From Siphonodentalium dalli (lineage: Eukaryota; Mollusca; Scaphopoda; Gadilida; Siphonodentaliidae), in contig CP136065.1 of NCBI GenBank assembly GCA_032622095.1, positions 18,776,134-18,840,133 of the forward strand: DNA of 64,000 nt, read 5' to 3'. Position 1 is the first letter of the stretch. Every line of letters starts with the position of its first letter. Shown one piece after another: positions 9,640 to 20,155 of the stretch. Under the pieces are notes generated by a model. It was not told where the DNA came from. It searched no databases and saw nothing but the letters and a program-made list of their open reading frames with translations. The translations under genes were made by a program, and so were the position numbers.

Positions 9640-11925
9640 CTAACATTTTGAAAGGCAGTTCCCTCTTTCCAAATACACCGTTATTCCCTCTACCTGCCAT
9701 AACCACGTTTTGTTTTTACAATAAACATGGTGGTCCTTCACAAAATATTTGAAATTCCCATCTCTGTTTACTAATAGAGGCCAAAATGGTGCCGACTTCC
9801 ACTCAGCAATAATCAGCGTGCCACGCGCGTTTTCACGTTCCATCTTCGATAAAACAAAACATGCCAATCGTGGCGGTGGAACCAACCAATTGTTATCATA
9901 ACTCCAACATTGGCTAAAAGCATCAACGCCTTCAGTCTTGTCGCACCAAAATCTGGAAATGAATTTAAAGATCTTTGTATTATAATCGTACGCAAAACGA
10001 TCAATTGAATGCGGACCCCATTGGTCATCTAACTCATTAAAGAGCCAAGATTGCACAGCCCAATCATCACAATCCACGTTGCGACTTAAAGCATCCGCTT
10101 CTTTGTTTTCATTGCGCGGAATCCATTTTGAACGCAAATCAATTTTATTTTCATCACAAATTTTGTGAATATTTAAAGCAATACCGTGCAGCACAGGCTT
10201 CTTGCTGCCTGACTTCAAGATATGTTTGACATTCATGTTATCGGTTGCCCACTCAATCGAGGCACCTCGCAAGTTTGTATGCGCAAAACAATCTTTCAAA
10301 ACGCGGTGCACCGCTTCCAGTTCTCTCCAAGTCGAACTGAGCGCCATCTCATCTGATGACCATGTGCCAAAACACTTCCGTATTGTATATAAGTCACAAT
10401 TATTGACATTGACTTGATCCTTCAAAGCGGAATCAGATATCATGCAATCGGAACGATTTACACCAGTACAAGTGATGTGCTTTGATCCATTCAAAACGGA
10501 ACCAGATATCACACCATCTGAGGGAATAACACCACCACAAGTGAAGTTTTTCGATCTGTTCAAAACGGAACCAGATATCACACCATCTGAGGGAATAACA
10601 TCAGAACAAGTGATGTATTTTGAACCGTTCAAAACGGAACCAGATATCACACCATCTGAGGGATTTACATCAGCACAAGTGAAGCGCTTTGTTTCGTTCA
10701 AAACGAAACCAGATATCACACCATCTGAGGGAATCACGTTCTTACCTGTGATACAACGTTCACTCAGCGGACGTTTAATCATTCCGCCATATCCAATCGC
10801 AGACGCATCGCTCCATGCTGCGAAATTAGACTGCGTTTCATGAACTGTTTGCATGTTTACTCCAATTTCATTCAGACTTTCGATATTCGCAGTCCAAAAT
10901 TCCAATTCATCTAACACAGATGACGTAATCGGAACATTTGATTCCCAGCTAGCTCTTCCGCCCAAAGCGAAATACATATAACGTGTGAACATTCTAGCTT
11001 TGTCTCCGAATACTATCATACCAGAAATAATCTGACCCGCTATTCCAGCCAATTTCTTGGCTTTAACAAAATTGTGCCCTTTTGATACTCGTCCAATCAT
11101 GGCCAGAATAGAACCTTTTGTTCTATGTACTCTGTTATCTGAAATCTTTATCTTACCATCAACGGTATTCCAATTTAAACCAAGCCAAACTATTTCTTGC
11201 TTGGGCTCCCATTCACATTTTCTTTTGGACAGAATAAAACCAAATTTTATTAAATCGGTTTAACAAGATGCGCATCCTGCTTCGCAGAAAATTCATCATA
11301 ATTTCCTCACAGACCATCATCCAAAAACATTAATATTCTTAGGCCTTTACTTCTCCAATGTTTGATTAATTCCCTCAAAATTTTGGAAAAAATAAAACCA
11401 CTTGTTGCTAAACCAAATGGAAGAACTTGAAAAACAAAATATCTTTGTGACTGACACTCTTCCCCACCAAATGAAAAACCAAGGTATTCACGATACTCTT
11501 CGTTGATCAAAATATGATGATAAGCATCAGCCAGATTATATGAATACATGTAATCACCCATTTTGAACATATTTCTGGCCACCGAAGCATCTTCGTATTT
11601 GAACTTGAATTGATGCAAATGAGGATTAATATGCCTACAATCTAAAACCATTCGCGGCTTTCCGGATCTGTTATATGCAGCGGATAAAGGATTAACCACT
11701 TTAGGTATGAAATTCAATTATATTATTCGCCGTGAATCAATCAGTTTATTTATCATTTGCTCCACAAACAGTCGATTGTCTAGAGCTGACCTGTTATTGT
11801 TCATTATTTTACATTCTGGAATAGTTTTAAAAGGCAACTTATAACCATTTTCGATCACTTCAAGAACATGTTGATTTTCGGTTATCAATTTCCAATGTTG
11901 TATGTTTTTTAAACAGAGGACCGAC
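9640..11925 (-). pseudogene. reverse transcriptase-RNase H, set A (interrupted)
   Basis: The pol gene of the first YR element. The RT begins near 11925 (a NIQHWKLITENQ-like entry). It has an in-frame TAA at 11718-11720, continues through SGKPRMVLD and YSYNLADAYHH, and reaches the catalytic FLDDG box at the frame ending 11307. A TGA follows at once, and the thumb continues in a broken frame to about 11100. From 11100 to 9640 a 486-codon frame is open: thumb/connection, then RNase H with D98 (WSDAS), E260 (RELEA), D287 (TDNMN) and D336 (KEADALSR), then the C-terminal region typical of DIRS-like pols (SIDRFA, FWPLL). An in-frame repeat block interrupts RNase H (see 10422-10766). With its stops the gene cannot make a full RT without read-through. 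Confidence 0.85.
10422..10766 (-). repeat. five 69-bp in-frame repeats inside RNase H
   Basis: The word CAGATATCA recurs at 10434, 10503, 10572, 10641 and 10710, exactly 69 bp apart. On the minus strand each unit encodes 23 residues of the form VIPSDGVISGSVLNGSKYI plus TC-(S/G)-(D/G). The array fills residues ~121-235 of the RNase H frame, between the first catalytic Asp strand and the helix with the catalytic Glu. All units keep the frame. Confidence 0.9.
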
Positions 11926-12375
11926 CGAGCCACATTTATCTGAGCCACTATTCGAAATCTCAACAATGTGCACCCGATTGGAACTATCTTGCGACAAACT
12001 TTTGCCATTGATACCGTTCTCATAGCTTTGCTCATGACAACAACCATCAACTTTTGCTGCGCCAAAACGCTGATAAGTGTTTTTCAAATAATTGATACTT
12101 ATCTTATTTGCCTCTGTCCTAGGTGCATTGCACTCTCTGAACCAATGTCCGTACTGCAGGCAAGTATGGCACCGTCCTGGCTTTATTTTCTCCATTCTAG
12201 AAGATGCCGAAGAAGATCTGTCATTCATGACGCTATGTTCCATAACCGGATAAGGTCGCTGACGTGTCACTTTCTTTTTCTTGCTTTTGCTGTCTTTTAC
12301 TTTTCTGTTGGCTACGTTGATTGCTCTGCTGATCTTCTTTTCATCCTCAGAGTCTTCAGCTAGAGGATTAGACAT
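11860..12375 (-). pseudogene. Gag-like protein, set A, with zinc knuckle
   Basis: 171 codons: a charged, Lys/Ser-rich N-terminal part followed by one CCHC zinc knuckle (C69, C72, H77, C82; spacing 2-4-4), typical of retrotransposon nucleocapsid proteins that bind RNA. It overlaps the start of RT in another frame. Its upstream part lies in a different frame at 12495-12854, so the original gag is frameshifted. No capsid fold can be recognised. Confidence 0.7.
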
Positions 12376-12494
12376 GTATTCATGAACAACAGCTCAACCA
12401 TTTTCATTAGAATCAGCTATTTTAATACATTTATTTCTAAAGTTTAAAATATCTATACCGTCTTTTATCTTCTCTCTTGCTTTAGCAACGTCTG

Positions 12495-12854
12495 TCAAAT
12501 TAACAACGTCTTTACTAGTGCCGATTCTGCGGCTGATATTGAAGATAATATTTTAGAGTTCGTGACATACTGGTCTTCGTTACTTTTTCTTTTGAAAACA
12601 TACTGACTTTCTTTTAAACTGTCAATTTTATTCATCTGCTCTGTTGATATTTCCATCTGAGTGGTACTTATCTTATTTTGTAGAGATGACATCTCTGCGT
12701 TCAACAAGCTCTTCATATCGGTCAACAGGGCATTCTGCGAGCTCTTTACTGCTTCGTTAACTGCCGTCTGTATGTAGCTTTGAATATGGCTTGGTTCCAT
12801 CGTTGAGCTTTGAGTGATTCCAATATCTGGCGGTACAGACGACAGGCTATCCAT
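12495..12854 (-). pseudogene. N-terminal Gag part, set A
   Basis: 119 codons beginning MDSLSSVPPD. A polar stretch around residues 25-95, rich in Gln, Ser, Met and Glu with regularly spaced hydrophobics, suggests a coiled coil. The frame ends 120 bp before the zinc-knuckle frame. Position and polarity match an element gag; no family match is recognisable. Confidence 0.5.
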
Positions 12855-13488
12855 GAGCTTAAAATTAATCCCTCACCGCATACTACATATGGGATAAACA
12901 GGGTAAATGAATAGACTAGAGTGTATAAGTACACAATTTATTAGGGCTCAATATACGGTATATGATAACTTACCCACTCACCATTCACCCTGCTAGCACA
13001 TACTCACATTCGCTCTCAAACACACATATTCACAATACATAACAGGTCATGCAAACAAATACAAAGACCATTACACAATTACAAAACATATATGGACGGA
13101 CACAATTTTCAGTAACATACAAGTACCGTATACATATACATTTTTTCCATTTCACTGTGACACGCCAGAACAAATTTGTCAAATTCCCAAGCCAAAGGCC
13201 CCCCAAAAAGGAGACAAATTTTGAAATGTACTATGGTTCCGATTGAAAATTGAGAGATAGGAATTTATATAAATTATGTCCAGGACAGAGAAATACGAGA
13301 CGAAAGCAAGAGGACGGCAAATGTAAAGCAATATTACAGCAACACAGACACCGGAAATAGAGTGAAAGAACTAAATCATTCACTAGCAATATCTCCAAAC
13401 CACCCATCAGTGTAAGCACAACACCAAAGAAAAGGAAACTTACCGCTCGCAGTTCGCAGTCCCGGAATCCTGCTGACCATCCCTATTG
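12855..13488. other. junction between gene sets A and B
   Basis: No gene. The boundary of the two YR gene sets must lie here or nearby. A GTAAGT donor-like site occurs on the minus strand near 13441-13447. No terminal repeat of either set could be found by eye. Confidence 0.45.
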
Positions 13489-13869
13489 TTACTTAAAGTG
13501 AGCAATTCTTCTTTTAAGGTAAGAAGTCAACAGCTCTGTCCCAGCGTGATTTAAATGGAGTCCCCCGTCATTCATAGCAAATAACTCTCTCAGTGGTTTG
13601 CCACCTTTAACAAGATACCTGTAAGAATAAACAAAAGATACATCACATGATAGACACATTGCTTTCAAATCAGAATTAACCTGAACAATAATGGGATTTG
13701 AATCTGAGTGATCTACTGGTCTGGGTATTATTGCAGACATATGCAATTTACTGTTCGGACATGTCTTTTGACACCGGGATATTAAACTTCGAAAAGCTGC
13801 CTTGAATTCTTCTCGCTTTAGAGTGAACACGTCGTTTGTGCCCACGTGTATGATGATGTGTTCAAACTT
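13489..13869 (-). pseudogene. SGNH/GDSL hydrolase remnant of YR element, set B
   Basis: A 118-codon frame (13845-13489), extended upstream in frame by HIIIHV, holds the SGNH GxND block (HVGTND) and the C-terminal D-G-G-L-H-L-N block. Retrotransposon-borne SGNH esterase-like domains are known from Ngaro-type and CR1 elements; their job is unclear. The N-terminal half with the nucleophilic Ser block is missing. The sequence is joined directly to a truncated tyrosine recombinase in another frame, so a deletion has fused the two genes. Confidence 0.75.
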
Positions 13870-14480
13870 CCTGATGTATTTTTACATAATACAGAATCCG
13901 GAATTTGTACCATCGGAATCCGATGGATCCGCTCACCAAACTGATTTGTTTTTGACCATTTCATGGCAGCTAGGAGCACGCCATTTTCAAACAAAATATC
14001 TTTGTGCAAGAAAATCTTTGAAAAATCTGACTTTGTTGATTCTGGGACTAGATTGGATTTCCTACTCATGAGAAAGAAGGCAAACAGGAAAAGACACCAA
14101 TACGTTGCTTCAAGTGGTTTCGACAGATCGAGAAATTGATGGATTTCATATAATATTTGAGGAGTCACTGGTAGTGCCTTTTTAACAAAATGTTGCTTAG
14201 TCCGCGCTATGCCTCTCAATATTAATTTTAATTTAAAGGAGCTATCATGTGAGAAAGCGATATCATTAAATAAATGTAGGGTTTTAACACCACATATATA
14301 ATTTCTTATTGTGTCCACTGATTGGAATGTACGACTCAAAAACTGGCTGTATAGGCAAATTGTCTCCAGAGATGCTGGCATAGGTTCTATATCGAAATAG
14401 AAACAGAAGAGAAGGTTCTTTGCGGTGCCAGTAGCATATGCCGCACTGATGGAATTGATTTCTCCATCTTGTAATAAGCT
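13870..14480 (-). pseudogene. truncated tyrosine recombinase, set B
   Basis: The N-terminal two thirds of a DIRS/Ngaro-type recombinase: the SAM-like domain (TIRNYICGVKTLH), then the start of the catalytic domain with the first catalytic Arg in FLMSRKSNL and the block WSKTNQFGERIH. The HxxR, His/Trp and Tyr nucleophile region is gone at about 13870, where SGNH sequence begins. An in-frame leader reading up to 14480 (DGEINSISAAY) continues from the RNase H side. It cannot be catalytic. It differs strongly from the set-A recombinase. Confidence 0.85.
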
Positions 14481-14507
14481 GAGTTCTTGCGCTGTAATAT
14501 ATGGAAA

Positions 14508-15087
14508 CTACCAATCATGCATAAATCGAAATGTGGTTGCCGGTACAAAAATGTTCATGCTATGCGATGAAAGCTCTCTAAATTTGTGGATTGAAGTTGG
14601 ATCGAGACAAATTCGCGATAGGATGTCGGCCCTCCTATTTTGAACTCCAGCTATATGTAAAGCTCTGACTTCAAATTCCAATTTGGCAGCCACATAACAT
14701 ATCTCTCGCAAGCAACTTTGCATAAAGGCATCCTCGGTCTTTCCAGAGTTGAGTACTGCCACCGATGCCTGGTTATCGCAACGTATGGGAACCGTTTTAC
14801 CTCTCAAGTTGACTCCCCATGTTTTAAGGCAGACAACGAGCATAAGGAGTTCTAAGGCATTGATGTGCAGACTCAACTCTCGAATAAACTATGGAAATTG
14901 ACAGTGAATATGTTCGTTGTTTGAGGGACAGTATCCCCCACCACCTGAGAGACAAGCATCAGATTCAATATGCTCATCTGGACCAGACCATTCTTCGAGT
15001 GCCATCATTGACACCCCATTATATTGTCTCAGAAAGTTTTGCCACCAATACAAGTCCAAATACACATATTTTGGAATACATTTTAAT
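14508..15087 (-). pseudogene. RNase H domain, set B
   Basis: The downstream continuation of the set-B RT. The first catalytic Asp lies in SDACLSGGGGY (frame crossing 14917-15087). After an in-frame stop the frame 14876-14508 carries the Glu (INALELL), an Asp (RCDNQAS) and the last Asp (NRRADILSR). Element RNase H removes RNA from the cDNA hybrid. Two stops separate it from RT, so it is a relic. Confidence 0.8.
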
Positions 15088-16188
15088 TCATTCCGAGAAG
15101 GTCTTCAACCACCTTAGGAGTCTTGACACAAATATACGCCCTGGTCGTATACATGCGGAAATGAAGTTCAGCTTTCCCAGCAAAGATTGGGTTTCCCTAA
15201 GCGTGGCTGAAGACATACTCAACCAAGACTGAATCAATTCTAATATTTCAACTTGTCTGTCTTCTGTGACTCTGAGACATATGTTATTAGTGTCGATTTC
15301 GACACCTAAAAACGTCATGACTTTCCGTGGAGGAATAGATTTCTTTGCGGCCTGGACGAGACCGCAATCGTCTAAGACACGTGACAGGGTTGTAAAGGCT
15401 TTCAGTGCTTCGTGTTCATTAGTTTCAACCCCGGCCATATCATCCAGATAGTTCAATATTTTGAAACCCATTTTACTCATCATTGCTTTAACGCCGGAAG
15501 TGACTCTCTGGCATATGTGGGCGGATGACTTTGATCCCATGCTTAGGACTTTCTCAACGAAAATGTGCCCTTTCCAATGGAATGATACAAGATGTGAGTC
15601 ACCCGGACAAATGGGAATTTGTCTGTATGATCGCGCAAGATCTTTGCGATAACAATAGCTACAACGACCTTTCTCTTTGATAAGTTGAACCAAATCACAA
15701 ACCATGGGTAGTGTGAGCTGAACGGTTTCACCGATATACCAATCATTTGGAATTCCTTCATTAACATTATTTTCTGGAGTAAAACTTAAGTCAAGTATAA
15801 CTCGACGTCTATCTGAATCTGATTTCGGAACTGAATTGATAGGAGATATTTTGAGATCAACGGTAGAAAATGGGTACCGTTTTACTGGTCCCATGATGCT
15901 GCCATGTGCTAATTCTTCCTTTATGTATTCCAAAATATGATGAGGATAATCTCTGGCTCCGGCATGATTTCTTGGTTTCATATTTGTTGGAACTAGTTCA
16001 CCTTCATGACCAATTGGGAAACCAAACTCTAACAATTCACAGAGCAACATGTCACTGTAGTTGACTGATTGCAACATTGATCGCCAGAATTCAATTTTCA
16101 ATTTGGAATGAAGTGGAACCCTGCAGCCTTGAAAATTGTAAACCCCTGACAGCCTTATATCATCATGTAATTTTATATATTCTGCCAT
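15088..16188 (-). CDS. reverse transcriptase, DIRS/Ngaro-like, set B
   Basis: A 366-codon open frame. RT motifs in order: PKSDSDRRRVILDLS (fingers, residues ~121-135), motif A RKDLARSYRQI with D183, the SMGSKSSAHICQ region (216-227), catalytic box NYLDDM with D249 and D250, then FLGVEID (thumb entry) and a connection segment to residue 366. The opening HAGARDYPHHILEYIKEEL is typical of DIRS-order pols. A stop separates it from the upstream linker frame and another from RNase H, so the pol is broken although the RT core is open. It is clearly different from the set-A RT. Confidence 0.85.
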   Translation of the reverse strand: MAEYIKLHDDIRLSGVYNFQGCRVPLHSKLKIEFWRSMLQSVNYSDMLLCELLEFGFPIGHEGELVPTNMKPRNHAGARDYPHHILEYIKEELAHGSIMGPVKRYPFSTVDLKISPINSVPKSDSDRRRVILDLSFTPENNVNEGIPNDWYIGETVQLTLPMVCDLVQLIKEKGRCSYCYRKDLARSYRQIPICPGDSHLVSFHWKGHIFVEKVLSMGSKSSAHICQRVTSGVKAMMSKMGFKILNYLDDMAGVETNEHEALKAFTTLSRVLDDCGLVQAAKKSIPPRKVMTFLGVEIDTNNICLRVTEDRQVEILELIQSWLSMSSATLRETQSLLGKLNFISACIRPGRIFVSRLLRWLKTFSE

Positions 16189-16569
16189 TTAATTTTTTGG
16201 GCTACAGTTATCTAAAGAGCACACATTACAGTTCTTATGTTTAAATAGGAATGATTGTAATTCTAGAATGTTGTCCTGTGACAAACCTCTACTACAAGCA
16301 CTCATGATATTATCATGTTTATGAACAAGTGTTATATAAGTTAGTTCAGATGTATCCAGAGGTGATCGAGTTTCATAATCCCTTGAGACTGCATCTACGG
16401 GCTCAATAGAGTTTTCATGATTCTCTGAATCATTCTTGTCAGATGCAATATCAATGGATTTGAACATTCGATCACCCCCTGGCTCTGTGTATAATTCCGG
16501 ATTCAGTAAGGAATCTTTATCTGGTTTTAATATGAGCTCTGCGTTAACATTTGAACCTTTACGGCACAA
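16189..16569 (-). pseudogene. gag-pol linker frame, set B
   Basis: 126 codons, acidic and Ser/Asn-rich, in frame with and directly before RT, separated by a single stop. No domain recognised. A short Cys cluster (CNVCSLDNC) lies near its end. Probably the C-terminal Gag or N-terminal Pol extension. Confidence 0.5.
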
Positions 16570-16584
16570 ACTAGTTGGATCCAG

Positions 16585-17175
16585 TCAGATTATAGCATTT
16601 GGACATGCCGAAGAACACTCGGGATGATTCTGATGGGATCCATCTTTCTTAACACAGACAGCACATATATGGTGCACCGTTCTTTCTTTACCATTAACTG
16701 TTATTTTGTGTGGGGACACTTGGTTGCACCTATTTCTATTAAAATAGGAACAAAACCACACCATGTCTTCCTTCTCTTTAATTTGAACACTTCCCCTTGG
16801 AGTGTATGATTTGTCATCCACATAACTACGTGAACCATATGGTTTTTTAACATTTCTTTGCCCCATTAACATCCTGACTTCCAGGCTAGTGGTATCATCA
16901 CCCCATTGCTTTTCACCCTTTTCAATCGATCCTAACCAAGCTGCATAAAATTTCAATAATAGATGCCAATCAAATTCTGTGCCATAATACATAATTTTGT
17001 TTAATATTTCTAAGCGGCCTTCCCTTTCCATCACATGTATAGTAGGATCACGAATTATCTCCAATTCTCCTGCTGTGAACTGGAAGGGATTCAGTTTGTT
17101 GAATTTGGTAGGTTCTTTAGCGAAGAAGTCATACTTCAACGCTGATTGCGGCCATCTAATAGATTGGACCACCAC
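16585..17175 (-). pseudogene. DIRS-type Gag core and zinc motif, set B
   Basis: 196 codons. The central part (FQFTAGELEIIRDP, EREGRLEILNKIMYY, DWHLLLKFYAAWL) matches the Gag region known from DIRS/Ngaro elements. It is followed by a Cys/His-rich C-terminus (WFCSYFNRNRCN, HHICAVC, CSSACP) that should bind zinc and nucleic acid. It overlaps the upstream frame 17136-17741 by about 40 bp, showing a frameshift in the original gag. Confidence 0.8.
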
Positions 17176-17741
17176 ATCGCAAGGAGTTTTAGTGATGCCA
17201 GATCTAATCTTTTCTTTCTGGCACTAGCACCTCTACAGTCAGTATCTACTTCTGAGTCTGAACTTTCATCGTTGCTAGCACACGCCATGTTTACCAAAGG
17301 AATCTTTTTGTATTTGCGTTCCATCATATAACTATCGACCTTTCGATTAAGGTTGTCTATAATTGACAATTGTTCTAAGTTTGGTTGCTCACCTCTCTTG
17401 TCAACTTTTGGAGAAGGCTCAGCATTTTTCTGTTTCAGCCTCATCGGCTCGTTTCTCAACTCTGTCTTTCTGTGCTGCTTTTTCTTGGCTGCAGCGATTT
17501 CTTGTTCTACTCGGATCTCCTCTTTGATCTGTTCCGTTTCTTCATCGTCGCTCTCGAGATCTGAATATGACGGTAGTTGAACATCCTTCGGCTTCGGTTC
17601 GGTTTCGATTTCTGAATCTGATTTCTCTTCTCCCGATTTCGAAGGATTCTTGTTCCTGCTGGCAGTGGACTTTCCCATTGTTACTTTGCCGCTCGCCATT
17701 GCTTTGTAATCGATGATATTTCTTCTTCTGAGACTACTCAT
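17136..17741 (-). pseudogene. N-terminal Gag region, set B
   Basis: 201 codons starting MSSLRRRNII. Charged, with acidic and lysine-rich stretches and a likely coiled coil around residues 65-105 (Glu/Lys/Gln-rich). Low-complexity charged N-termini are usual for DIRS Gag. The frame is lost where the conserved core begins. Confidence 0.65.
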
Positions 17742-18062
17742 CGAACGTTTCTTTTCAAAAATCTTTTCAAATAATTAAATTTCTGTGCGTATCTACGCAA
17801 TGTTTTCGAACTAATAAATGAAATCGGTTTCCCGCGTTACAAAAATAGCACGATAACACCTGATTGGCTAATATTCATGGATTCACTCGTCTTAGTCAAT
17901 CAGAAGATAGCAAATGCCTCGGTCAAATTTACTAATCAGGAAACGGAAAATTCACGACCAATCGCGGTCACATTAAAATGCGGAAGCGACAAAATGGAAG
18001 GTAGAATGCTACTATCCGGAATAATTAGAGATTTTTAGCAAAAATAACCTATGGCGAGCAAA
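17742..18062. other. leader between A1 and gag, set B
   Basis: 321 bp without a gene. It lies between the 5' split repeat and the first gag codon, so it is the probable 5' untranslated leader of the element if set B owns the repeats. Confidence 0.45.
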
Positions 18063-18284
18063 ATAAGTTTAATATCTAAGTCCGGCGAAGGTTAAGACTA
18101 GAATGATACTACACTATCACTGTGTTATTGACCACCACTCAAAACACAGCTCAGAATACACTCACATTGGCCACTGCATTAACGCTTATCGCTCATGTCT
18201 AATTGTTCACTACTAATTATGACCCGCACTGTGAATACAAACTTTTTTCGCCAATCAAGGAAACGCGGAAAAGTACTAATATTC
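18063..18284 (-). repeat. split direct repeat A1 (5' terminus)
   Basis: A 222-bp direct copy of 8116-8337 differing at only about ten positions. It ends in TATTC at 18280-18284, beyond which homology stops. Confidence 0.85.
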
Positions 18285-18349
18285 AGGCAACGTAACGAAC
18301 AAAGAATCACACAAACTCCACCAAATGTTATAGCTACCATAACCCATTT

Positions 18350-20155
18350 AGCAATATCCTCTGGAAGGCACTACACCAAGCAACACGATATCCTCTGGAA
18401 GGCACTACACCAAGAAATACAAAATCACAATATCCTCTGGAAGGCACTACACCAAGCAACACAAAATCACAATATCCCCTGGAAGGCACTACACCAAGCA
18501 ACCCAAAATCACAATATCCTCTGGAAGGCACTACACCAAGCAACACAAAATCACAATATCCTCTGGAAGGCACTACACCAGCAACACAAAATCACAATAT
18601 CCTCTGGAAGGCACTACACCAAGCAACACAAAATCACAATATCCTCTGGAAGGCACTACACCAAGCAACACAAAATCACAATATCCTCTGGAAGGCACTA
18701 CACCAAGCAACACAAAATCACTATATCCTCTGGAAGGCACTACACCAAGCAACACAAAATCACAATATCCCATGGAAGGCACTACACCAAGCAACACAAA
18801 ATCACAATATCCTCTGGAAGGCACTACACCAAGCAACACAAAATCACAATATCCCCTGGAAGGCTCTACACCAAGCAACACAAAATCACAATATCCTCTG
18901 GAAGGCACTACACCAAGCAACACAAAATCAGAATATCCTCTGGAAGACACTACACCAAGCAACACAAAATCACAACATCCTCTGGAAGGCACTACACCAA
19001 GCAACACAAAATCACAATATCCTCTGGAAGGCACTACACCAAGCAACACAAAATCACAATATCCTCTGGAAGGCACTACAACAAGCAACACAAAATCACA
19101 ATATCCTCTGGAAGGCACTACACCAAGCAACACAAAATCACAATATACTCTGGAAGGCACTACACCAAGCAACACAAAATCACAATATCCTCTGGAAGGC
19201 ACTACACCAAGCAACACAAAATCACAATATCCTCTGGAAGGCACTACACCAAGCAACACAAAATCACAATGTCCTCTGGAAGGCACTACATCAAGCAACA
19301 CAAAATCACAATATCCTCTGGAAGGCACTACACCAAGCAACACAAAATCACAATATCCTCTGGAAGGCACTACACCAAGCAACACAAAATCACAATATCC
19401 TCTGGAAGGCACTACACCAAGCAACACAAAATCACAATATCCTCTGGAAGGCACTACACCAAGCAACACAAAATCACAATATCCTCTGGAAGGCACTACA
19501 CCAAGCAACACAAAATCACAATATCCTCTGGAAGGCACTACACCAAGCAACACCAAAATCACAATATCCTCTGGAAGGCACTACACCAAGCAACACAAAA
19601 TCACAATATCCTCTGGAAGACACTACACCAAGCAACACAAAATCACAACATCCTCTGGAAGGTACTACACCAAGCAACACAAAATCACAATATCCTCTGG
19701 AAGGCACTACACCAAGCAACACAAAATTACAATATCCTCTGGAAGGCACTACAACAAGCAACACAAAATCACAATATCCTCTGGAAGGCACTACACCAAG
19801 CAACACAAAATCACAATATCCTCTGGAAGGCACTACACCAAGCAACACAAAATCACAATATCCTCTGGAAGGCACTACACCAAGCAACACAAAATCATAA
19901 TATCCTCTGGAAGGCACTACACCAAGCAACACAAAATCACAATGTCCTCTGGAAGGCACTACATCAAGCAACACAAAATCACAATATCCTCTGGAAGGCA
20001 CTACACCAAGCAACACAAAATCACAATATCCTCTGGAAGGCACTACACCAAGCAACACAAAATCACAATATCCTCTGGAAGGCACTACAACAAGCAACAC
20101 AAAATCACAATATCCTCTGGAAGGCACTACACCAAGCAACACAAAATCACAAAAC
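18350..20155. repeat. 42-bp minisatellite, about 43 copies
   Basis: The unit reads CTCTGGAAGGCACTACACC then AAGCAACACAAAATCACAATATC. As 42 is divisible by 3 and the unit lacks stops in several frames, long open frames appear on both strands (670 codons plus; 329 and 208 codons minus). They are products of the repeat, not supported genes. Marker variants recur 673 bp apart: GGAAGACAC at 18942 and 19615, GTCCTCTGG at 19271 and 19944, CACTACAAC near 19080 and 19753. That equals 16 units plus one inserted base (extra C near 19552). Confidence 0.97.

Larger units (their letters stand above)
7703..18284 (-). mobile_element. compound tyrosine-recombinase retrotransposon with split direct repeats
   Basis: Read on the minus strand the order is A1 (18284-18063), body, B1 (8392-8332) fused to A2 (8337-8116), a 353-bp spacer, and B2 (7762-7703). 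A1 and A2 are both 222 bp and nearly identical; B1 and B2 differ at one base in 61. TATTC sits at the left end (7703-7707), at the B1/A2 joint (8333-8337) and at the right end (18280-18284). A1-body-B1A2-B2 is the split-direct-repeat layout known from PAT and Ngaro-type YR retrotransposons. TATTC fits a recombination core. The body holds two gag-pol-YR gene sets (A nearer B1, B nearer A1), so one element probably sits inside the other. Which set owns the repeats is unresolved. Confidence 0.75.

Noticed and set aside
10442-10843. 133-codon plus-strand frame
   Set aside because: It is the antisense reading of the 69-bp repeats in the RNase H gene; the minus strand carries the real domain.
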